Made by a program: the position numbers and the translations under genes. Under the pieces are notes generated by a model. That model did no database searches, had not been told where the DNA came from, and saw nothing but the letters and a program-made list of their open reading frames with translations. Of a stretch of DNA of 64,000 nucleotides, positions 57,201 through 64,000 are shown piece by piece. The DNA lies in NCBI GenBank assembly GCA_030522415.1, contig CM060109.1:5056655-5120654 (forward strand). The letters are read 5' to 3'. The stretch comes from Channallabes apus. Its lineage: Eukaryota; Chordata; Actinopteri; Siluriformes; Clariidae. Within the stretch, counting starts at the first letter, position 1. Each line of letters opens with the position of its first letter.

Positions 57201-57603
57201 GCAGAAGAGTTAAAATACTGCTGAGCACCATGAATTCAACAAAACTTGTAGAAAGTTACATCCTCAAGGATTTGGAGATTAGTAGCCTGGAAGAAAACAC
57301 CTTTATTGAACTTCCCAATGTGTATACACAAAAGAATATCCCAGCTACAGTGGAAAGTATTCCACAACAGCACGACATCGACCAGTGGTCCTACCTTAGC
57401 GAGGTAAAGTTGCCCCAGATTAGCACCGGAATTGAAATTCTCATAGGAAATAAAGAGCACAAACTCCTAGAACCACAGCGAGTAATGTGCCATACGCGGT
57501 GCAGAGTGCTCTCGGATGGACTGTGAACGGGCCTCTCTGAGAACCCGACGAACCATTGATCGTTACAGTTAACCGAACCTCTATTGAAAGTGTAGAACGA
57601 ATG
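54233..57603 (+). mobile_element. Nested BEL/Pao retrotransposon fragment
   Basis: Starts within TGTAAGAGCCATATCACAT and ends just after translated VNRTSIESVERM, the segment that precedes the BEL reverse transcriptase. RT, RNase H and integrase are missing. At its right edge the interrupted LTR resumes with about 62 bp lost (compare 58618-58674). I found no target duplication, so the present state includes a deletion. Confidence 0.8.
54609..57526 (+). pseudogene. BEL/Pao gag-protease, frameshifted
   Basis: The likely start is ATG 54609 (MPNNDDDAPSTS); the longer frame upstream begins with GTG. The first frame (to 55619) ends in the BEL-type charged coiled coil (RAALLAEAAALDQRQKLEEQ ... KLKTQKERLRLDTELA). 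After an unstructured part and a stop, 55677-56405 has the capsid-like block IPPYDGDPFKFSSFMISFER ... LRIAAAYKQKA. The frame shifts at about 56400 into LTKLPHKLIDSW and again at about 56800 into the zinc knuckles CFGCLRKGHLWKDC and CSLCAKPHPRMLH. The last frame, 57125-57526, holds the retropepsin-like core AFIDQGSSATFCTESLARQL of the BEL aspartic protease. Gag coats RNA and the protease matures it; with at least four frame breaks nothing complete is made. The 239-residue minus-strand frame opposite is a shadow. Confidence 0.9.
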
Positions 57604-57782
57604 TGTAGATGGTAGATTGTTTATCTCTGTTGTAGTTTTCTTCTAGTTTTCCTGATTGATCCTTCTCAGTTTCATAGTGTGTGCTTTGTTTGTTCATGTC
57701 TTTTTTTCCTCATTAAAAGACTCTAAAGTTCTCAAACTTGCAGCTATGCCTCATGTCAAGTCCACACCCCGTACTCATAACA
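57604..57782 (+). repeat. 5' LTR, right piece
   Basis: AGATGGTAGATTGTTTATCT through ACACCCCGTACTCATAACA, matching 58672-58837. Confidence 0.85.
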
Positions 57783-58390
57783 GAATGCACAACCTAAACA
57801 GTGGCATAGAGGAGGGGTTCCCTAGAATTTTTTGGGGGGGAGGGGGGCTGAGACTTTGATGCCGGTGCAAGCAGGCTTTGTGGGTAGTCAGCTTGCCATC
57901 TGGTTTGCAATCTGGAGAGAGCAGGAGCGACATCCTGCAGAGCTCCTTGGAGAGAGACTGGAGAGGGTGAGCGAGCGACGCAGCCGAGCTGGAAAGGGTT
58001 GTGGCTTGTGGTGCGATGCATGCCCCTCAGGACACAGGATGATGGAGCTTGGGGCGGCGTGTCTCCCTGCACCGACCAAGCGGAGCCCCAGTCGGTGTGT
58101 CATTGAAGGGCAAAAAGCGAGGAGCATCAAAGGAGGTGGTTAGGGCTACAACAGCTGACAGGCGAGCTCATTGAGCAGATCAGCATGTGCCACAAAGGAT
58201 TACCATCGCATCCAACCCTGCTGTAGTTGGGTGTACTACTCCGGGATCAGCTCGCCCAGCTCAACTGAGAGGCAGGTGACACACAGTCCACCATCTACAC
58301 TCCAGAGAGGCCCAGTGGGGGCCCGGACCTTCCAGAGAGCCCTGAAAGGCATGAGCCAGCTCCGGTGTAGCGCAGTTGGAGAGGGGGTAA
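57783..58390 (+). other. Internal domain of the short LTR element
   Basis: 608 bp, G-rich, with no recognisable retroelement protein. Frames on both strands of 80-100 residues overlap without homology that I can see. It ends with the purine tract before the 3' LTR. Confidence 0.65.
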
Positions 58391-58837
58391 TGTCAGGGAA
58401 TACCACCAGAGGGCGCCGCCCTCCATGCGTAGAGACTCCATTTTGTGTTTCCTATTAAGCTAAACTCCGTTTCCCAGGATGCACCTTGGTCAGGTAACTG
58501 GAGCGCTCACCTGAACCGAGGTGGCTCATTAGTTTCATTATAAAGTAGTGTGTTTAGTTGGTCCTTTGTCTTGCATCTGTTTAGTTACCTTTCCCTTAAC
58601 TCCTGGTTTGTGTTTCTCTTGGTTTGTGATTCTCATGTTTAGATCCTATTCTTGTTTAGTTTAGCTAAAAGATGGTAGATTTTTTCTCTGTTGTAGTGTT
58701 CTTCTAGTTTTCTTGATTGATCCTTCTCAGTTTCATAGTGTGAGATTTGTTTATTTTTTCCCCTTCATTAAAAGACTCTAAAGTTCTCACTCTTGCAGCT
58801 CCGCCTCATGTCAAGTTCACACCCCGTACTTGTAACA
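58391..58837 (+). repeat. 3' LTR (447 bp)
   Basis: TGTCAGGGAATACCACCAGA to GTACTTGTAACA; contains ATTAAAAGACTCTAAAGTTC near its 3' end, likely part of the polyadenylation region. Confidence 0.9.
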
Positions 58838-58842
58838 CTCTC

Positions 58843-59252
58843 ATTGAACATCTGAGCATAACAGGAAATGCAAGCAGAGAAACAGAATTGCAGCAGCAAC
58901 TTCAAATGAAAAGTTTAAAAAGATCTCAATTAAGAAAATACAAGGGGAAATGGGGAGGATTACGGAACAGACTACAGAAACTTTGACCTACGCTTGACAC
59001 TAGATGATACTGTATGTTCGGCAACTTAAGGAAGCACGAGTGATATGCACAAAAAGTAGTTCATGAAATTACACTTCAAACTAAACAACTATTTGGATAA
59101 GCAAGCAAGAACATGACAAATAACAGTAGCATGATAAAATGTTGCAGTGGTTAGCTTAAGCACAGTACAGAAAGTGGGATATACTGTATATACTGATAAA
59201 AAAAAAGGTTCATGATATGATATTCATCTTTGTTTTTTTCTGCTATTATTTC
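58843..59252. other. Gene-free spacer
   Basis: AT-rich; the short frame at 58747-58986 starts within the LTR and has no known domain. Confidence 0.5.
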
Positions 59253-59636
59253 TGTCAGGAGTGAACTAACCTCGGGGACCAGAAGACGTAGCTTTAGCGG
59301 TTAGCCCAATGTAGCGTGGATGGTAAACCCAAACGCGGAGAGAAGCGAGTAGGCAGGATAACCACGCGACTTTAATCTAAGGACTCTCACAAAATCGGAG
59401 CAAGGGAAAAACACAAATTTAACCCGCGTCCTATAAATACACACACAATAGCAGAAAGCAGATAAACCAAATGGTGAGTACTCACGGTTTGCTGAAACGA
59501 CAACCGAAACCGACATGGGCCGAACTCAATGACTGAGCGGTAAGCCATCGTTTGTTTACCTCTTTTATACTTCCTGGTTTGGCGCCCGCCTTACTTCCGG
59601 GTCCTAGTGCCGGGCACAGATTGAGTGTGCATGACA
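59253..59636. mobile_element. Solo LTR with 5-bp TSD
   Basis: 384 bp, TGTCAGGAGTGAAC to GTGTGCATGACA, flanked by ATTTC at 59248-59252 and 59637-59641. GC-richer than its surroundings. A different family from the LTRs at 23972 and 53984; orientation cannot be set without an internal region. Confidence 0.85.
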
Positions 59637-59641
59637 ATTTC

Positions 59642-60019
59642 TTTCTCACTTGCTTGTTACAGAACTTCAACTAATGTGTTAAACTAATAGTCTAAATTGT
59701 TAACTGTATCTCATCTCCTTGTGATAGAAATGGTTTTGATTAATTGATAATCTAGGCAGTTTTATTTAGCTATTTTTACTTTCTTTATTTTCTCCTTACT
59801 TATTGTATCCAATAATTACATTTAGTGAACTTAACTCAAGATTCAACCTTAAACTCTGAGTTTGGTTTGATAAGATTTTGCTTAGCATGGACAATGGGAT
59901 AAAGCTCCAGTTCTAGCGGCACTGCACAACATGCTGAGAGGAAGTGCTACAACTTCCCTCTCCTCAGTACTGTGGATCAAACTGTTTTATTTTCACCCAT
60001 GCTGCAATTGACAGTCAGT
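59642..60019. other. Gene-free, AT-rich
   Basis: No feature seen. Confidence 0.5.
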
Positions 60020-61080
60020 GTAATTAACAATTGTGTTAATTTCGTCAACGAAAATTATGAAGAAAAATATTCGTTGACAACCTTTTTTCCTATGACTAAG
60101 ATGAGACCATGACGAGACATCACGGATATCAATGAACAGTGACAGTAACGAAATCAGCATGCAGTACTGTTGATGAAAAAAGATGAAACTAAAATATAGT
60201 TGAAAAAATTAAAACTAATAAACCATCTGTCTTTTTTATTATCAATATATAATTTTTGTTACAATCCGCTGCAATACAGTGTTCATTCATTACGGCACGA
60301 GCAGCAGTATTCCCCAGGTCACAGTGCGCGGCAAATCCAAAGTTTGCGCGTGCAGTGTCAGGATGTTACAAGCTCTGTCATCTTTAACTCTTTGTCATCA
60401 CAGCAGTATTACTCAGGCCAAAGAGAAGAGTCGCTATTTGGGCCCATTTTCATCATATTGAACAGGAGAGAAAAGGTGATGTGTTGTAATATCGAAGGGG
60501 AAACAGTGTGGGAACAAAGTTGCTGGAAAAAATACCTGAAAAAACCTGAAGAGATGCATCAAGGTGTACTATACATTTTTACAGCCTCTTAACATAATTA
60601 TGTGTTGTGATGTATTTTATTTTATAGTTAAACTGTTGCCAAATACATCAAGCACAAGAAGCTACAGTGTCCCTACAACAGTCCAAGTAAATTCATATAA
60701 AAAAAAGTTTAAAAACACTGTCCATTATACATACTGCTCATATTAAAAAAAAAAAAACATGGACATGTAACAATTGTTGTGATGGTAAAATATAAATATA
60801 ATGATGAAAAAAATAAATATAATTAGCTGAAAACATCAGGTGATAAGATAAATTTTAAATATTATGAAAATTATTTTTTGAAAAACCTTTAAAAAGTTTT
60901 TCTAGACTAGATTGAGTGTAAGCCTAATTAATAATGGTCTTATTGCTAAAATGTTACATTTTTATTGACTAAGACAAGACTAAACAAAGAGAGGATAAAA
61001 TCGACTTAATATGATAAAAACTAACAGGGATATTTATCCCGAGACTAAGACTAAAATTGAAAATAGCAAGTTAATCCTAT
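60020..61080 (+). mobile_element. hAT-derived remnant with BED-finger trace
   Basis: The left end GTGTTAATTTCGTCAACGAA and the right-side GAGACTAAGACTAAAATTGA, with many 'GACTAAnA' repeats, are typical of a teleost hAT (Tip100/Zaphod-like) family. Between 60385 and 60570, reading through stops, the frame gives CGNKVAGKNT, then KNLKRCIKVYY: the Cys/Lys-Thr-Asn-Leu-Lys pattern of the BED zinc finger at the N-terminus of such transposases. The 130-residue open frame 60200-60592 is in a different register and is not the protein. Ends and target duplication could not be fixed. Confidence 0.65.
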
Positions 61081-61700
61081 TGTAAAACTCCTAGCAAATG
61101 TAGAATCCTAGAAAGCTAGTTATCAGGTACAGTTTTCTCTGGGAAACACTAGCTTGTTAGCCCTGTTTAGGAAATTCTAACTTGCTCGCCCTGGTCAGAT
61201 CTCTATTTTTTCTGAGATACACTAGCCTGCTAGCCTCAATAAGAACAGTTTTTTTCTGGAATACGCTTTTATTATTTATTTTTACTTGAAGTTCATACTG
61301 TTTGATTTCGTAGACAAATCATATTCCTTTTTGCCCTTAAAATACTTTTAAGTAAATAAAATCAAAATGAGCAAAAATTAAACAGAAGCGTTTACAGAGG
61401 AAAGCAAATGTGGTGTTAGGAGCAGGGTATTAGGGGTAGAGATAATACTTCCTTTTTATTAGCATTTATTCAATTATTAGCACCTCTTATTCCCATTTTA
61501 CAACAAAACACAGACGCCACAGCATTACGTCTGACATACTGTTCTGCTAATACATGTTGTCTTCACACCAGGTGCTGGCATTGTGCAGATCACTTTAAAA
61601 TAATATATCAAATATTTCTGTGTAGCTTGGTCATAGCTAGAAACACTACAACATTTATCTGTGCTCTATTTCTCAATGTCTCAATGACTACACGGTCGGT
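61081..61700. other. Gene-free upstream flank of gene C
   Basis: Three loosely repeated CTAGC(T/C)TG(T/C)TAGCC-type segments lie at about 61140-61230. No coding signal. Confidence 0.5.
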
Positions 61701-61840
61701 TTTGGTGAACTGATGATGACACAGTGCTGATGCTTATTTACATATACTTTAAATTAGTTCTCAGTCAAAGTTGAAAGTTTTGAGGTTATCTGCTGAGACG
61801 GGAGTGAAGCATCGCACAGCTTAGACACATTACAGCAGAA
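61701..61840 (+). promoter_or_regulatory. Conserved upstream/5'-UTR block of lectin gene C
   Basis: GAACTGATGATGACACAGTG, CTGATGCTTATTTACATAT, TTTAAATTAGTTCTCAGTCA and GTTGAAAG align with the blocks before genes A and B. The leader CTTAGACACATTACAGCAGA directly joins the ATG, showing the uninterrupted state that gene B has lost. Confidence 0.6.
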
Positions 61841-62578
61841 ATGAAATTTCTCTTTTTTATTTGTCACTTGTTGGTCATTTATGGGGCGGGTTTAACTGTG
61901 GTAAGAGATTATGTTTATGTTTCACAGGAGATGGACTGGACTGAAGCTCAGAGCTACTGCAGACAGAACTATAGGGATTTGGCCACCATCACTACTGAAG
62001 AGGAAAATCAGGAAACTGTGATGGTTCTAGGACAAACCACTGATTCAACATGGATTGGGCTGAACAGAACTGTACCACATGCAACAACCTGGCAGTGGTC
62101 TGATGGGGAAAACGTCAATTTTACACAGTGGTTACATGGGCAGCCTGATGATTGTTGTGAAGGAGAGAGTTGTGTTGTTATACTTCCAGATGGTTGGAAT
62201 GATATTAACTGTCAGGACAATTTTCCTTTCATTTGTTCTAAGAAGTACATATTGGTGAACGAGAGTAAAGCATGGGAGGAGGCTCATGAGTATTGCAGGA
62301 CGCATTACACTGACTTGGTCTTTGTGGATCCAGAAACAGTGTTAGACCTGCTGAAAACAGAGAGTGAACAAGCCCAAACAGCCAGTGTGTGGACAGGTCT
62401 GCGTTTCATCAATGAAAAATGGCTCTGGGTGAACGGGACTCTGCTGGGGAGCTCGGAATTACTGCCTTCATGCCCAGTTGAGCCCTATCGCTGTGGTGCG
62501 TACAACTTCAACAAATACATCTGGGAGAACAGAGACTGCAACGAGGAGCTTAATTTCTTTTGCTATTATGAAAGGTGA
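61841..62578 (+). CDS. Secreted two-CTLD C-type lectin-like protein, gene C (QPD type)
   Basis: 245 residues. The signal peptide is FLFFICHLLVIYGAGLTV after MK. CTLD1 (about 22-133) has WIGLNRT, QPD at 101-103 in place of EPN, and a complete WND at 119-121; by the family rule QPD with WND predicts galactose-type, calcium-dependent binding. It has an extra CC pair (DDCCEGESC) just after QPD. CTLD2 (about 134-245) keeps the cysteine framework but no sugar signature and ends NRDCNEELNFFCYYER. NRT, NFT, NES and NGT are possible glycosylation sites. No transmembrane segment. The splice donor falls in the last codon (AG|GTGAGT); spliced and unspliced reading both give Arg then stop. It is more diverged from A and B than they are from each other. 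Confidence 0.93.
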   Translation: MKFLFFICHLLVIYGAGLTVVRDYVYVSQEMDWTEAQSYCRQNYRDLATITTEEENQETVMVLGQTTDSTWIGLNRTVPHATTWQWSDGENVNFTQWLHGQPDDCCEGESCVVILPDGWNDINCQDNFPFICSKKYILVNESKAWEEAHEYCRTHYTDLVFVDPETVLDLLKTESEQAQTASVWTGLRFINEKWLWVNGTLLGSSELLPSCPVEPYRCGAYNFNKYIWENRDCNEELNFFCYYER

Positions 62579-62900
62579 GTAATAAATGTTCAGACCGTTA
62601 ACCAGGATTGTGTGCGTTTTTATTTCATTATTCCATGATACTTGCTAAAACTTTAAAACGAGTCCTAAAAGCTTTATATCACATTCACTTCATGTTTTAA
62701 CTTGAGTATGTCAATAACTGTCTGCATTTCCTCCCCAATACAGATGACTTTCTACAAACAAAACTCTATGAATATCTCAAATCAACAAGAATTCTTCCAG
62801 AATTTATTGAGACTAGGATAATATGTAATATAATGGGTATGAAAGTGTAAAATAACTATAAAATAAGAAACTTTCTCTGATTCATGCTTTATGCAGGTGT
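62579..62900 (+). other. 3' UTR of gene C with intron
   Basis: The acceptor TTTCCTCCCCAATACAG ends at 62743, and the next exon starts ATGACTTTCTACAAACAAAA, parallel to ATGACATTCTTCAA in gene A. No consensus AATAAA was fixed in this stretch. Confidence 0.6.
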
Positions 62901-63498
62901 TGTTTAATTATGTTTTCCTTAAATACAGATGTCACACAATTACTGTAACACCTCTATAACAAAGTTAAAAGTTCTTCAGGGCACTGACTCATTTTGTTAG
63001 TTTGCAGCCAATTATTTTATTTTTTTAACTAATGTCTTTTGTAAAAATTTGGTGATTGTCAGAGTCAAGGTTTTAGAATACAGTCTACTGCCAGTTGGAA
63101 GTGTGTCTTTAGTCTGGATTTGAATACAGTGAGGGATTGCTTGAAGAGGCAATCGGAGTTGATACTACAACTTCTGTACATGTTGCTTCCTAATGTCAAA
63201 AGGAACTTACTCTATTTCTACCTCTTGTTTTCATCTTTATATCTAAGCAGATTGCATTTTTTTTTATTTGGATAGTACTTCTAATAATAAACATTGTCAC
63301 AAAGCAGCTTCATGTAAAACCTAGATATGGATTTGTATTCATATTAAGTAGGTGAAAGTCATGAAAACTCTCTGGTACAGCATGTGAGAAACAGAATTTA
63401 AAGTGAATCCATTTAATCCTGGTTGACAAAGGATAATGGCATGTAAATGGTTTTTATTAAAACAAAAACGGTAAAAGTGGACAATGATTTAAAATAAA

Positions 63499-63544
<46 letters not shown>

Positions 63545-64000
63545 TAGTGTGCTACTATTTTTCTAAAATAGTTTAAGACATGTATAAGTACATACTGTAA
63601 GCATGCAGTTTACTCATAGTGAGTCACTTGTGACCAGCGGGAAAAATGTGTCTGGATGCTGGTCAGTTATGGGAGGAAGATTCCAGTAGCTGGAGATTTA
63701 TGGCATTATATTCATGCCACATTCCTGAATAAAAATATTTCCCATTTTGAGGGCAGACAAAGCACTCTATGCATGCGCAGTGTCTTTTCCCCGTGCATTC
63801 AACGTGTGTTCCGTACGTGCGTTCAACTCTGTTCTGTTCTGCTTTGCCTGCACGATCGCTCGACTTTCTCCAGCATTACAAAACTTCCACACACTACTTC
63901 TGATTGGGTGCTTCTTATCTAATCAGCTGGCACTATCGACAGCAAATCAGCTTTACATAATCAAAAGAAAATTATAGAATTTTTTTTTAAATGACATTAT
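62901..64000. other. Gene-free 3' flank
   Basis: 63110-63150 (GGATTTGAATACAGTGAGGG) resembles 9550-9580 and 38575-38600 in the other lectin units. A compound (AAAT)n(AAT)n microsatellite is at 63486-63541. The two overlapping short frames near 63656-63977 have no recognisable domain. Confidence 0.5.

Larger units (their letters stand above)
53984..58837 (+). mobile_element. LTR element with CTCTC TSD, its 5' LTR split by a BEL/Pao fragment
   Basis: The outer ends TGTCAGGAAATACC...GTAACA are flanked by CTCTC at 53979-53983 and 58838-58842. The 3' LTR is 58391-58837; the 5' LTR is in two pieces, 53984 to about 54232 and about 57604 to 57782. Between the LTRs is a 608-bp internal region without retroviral-type frames and a purine tract GGAGAGGGGGTAA directly before the 3' LTR. 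At that size it behaves like a TRIM-type non-autonomous element. Confidence 0.88.

Noticed and set aside
57832..58143. 103-codon frame in the short LTR element interior
   Set aside because: No retroelement domain, and overlapping minus-strand frames of similar length; GC-rich sequence gives long chance frames.

Overview
The window looks like intergenic and gene-family DNA from a ray-finned fish. The evidence is AT-rich sequence with long CA/TA/CT microsatellites, several teleost-type Tc1 ends, two L2-clade LINEs, BEL/Pao and Ty3-gypsy fragments, hAT MITEs, and a tRNA-derived SINE (9297-9510) of a type I associate with catfish-like otophysans. The species guess is weak; 'teleost' is strong. 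No bacterial, CRISPR or operon-like content was seen.

The only convincing host protein genes are a tandem family of secreted two-domain C-type lectin-like proteins, all on the + strand: a decayed copy at 1-632, gene A (10616-11341), gene B (45053-45778) and gene C (61841-62578). Each intact copy has an uninterrupted coding region with signal peptide, CTLD1 and CTLD2, a conserved upstream block, and an intron just after or at the stop codon. CTLD1 carries the mannose-type EPN signature in A and B but the galactose-type QPD in C, so the family appears to have diversified in sugar specificity.

Layout. 1-2600: lectin pseudogene, a hAT MITE with perfect 8-bp target duplication, other repeats. 2821-5757: 5'-truncated L2 LINE with an open reverse-transcriptase frame. 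6166-9510: Tc1 remnants and a SINE. 10471-11860: gene A. 11860-17540: repeat-rich non-coding DNA. 17918-31020: a giant near-perfect palindrome (arms about 5.85 kb, spacer 1401 bp with a solo LTR and a 142-bp tandem repeat). 31045-36109: a MITE, a full-length but dead Tc1 element, and a Ty3/gypsy gag-protease fragment with its LTR. 36375-40206: a diverged duplicate of the gene A upstream region, ending in the promoter-like block of gene B. 40209-45041: a 4.8-kb TIR element inserted 11 bp before gene B's start codon; it holds a YY1-site/splice-donor unit, a tRNA-Ile(UAU)-headed SINE and duplicated modules. 46900-48348: a second, partial copy of that element. 49079-49281: an intact-looking tRNA-His attached to a SINE-like tail. 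49750-53195: second L2 LINE, clearly dead. 53984-58837: an LTR element whose 5' LTR is split by a BEL/Pao gag-protease fragment. 59253-59636: solo LTR. 60020-61080: hAT remnant with a BED-finger trace. 61701-62760: gene C.

The items most worth following up are the palindrome, whose outer breakpoint cuts a transposon and so shows which arm is the copy; the 4.8-kb TA-flanked element separating a lectin promoter from its coding region while carrying a candidate promoter of its own; the EPN/QPD split among tandem lectins; and SINE-like units sharing a tail but headed by two different tRNAs, one retaining an intron-like insert.
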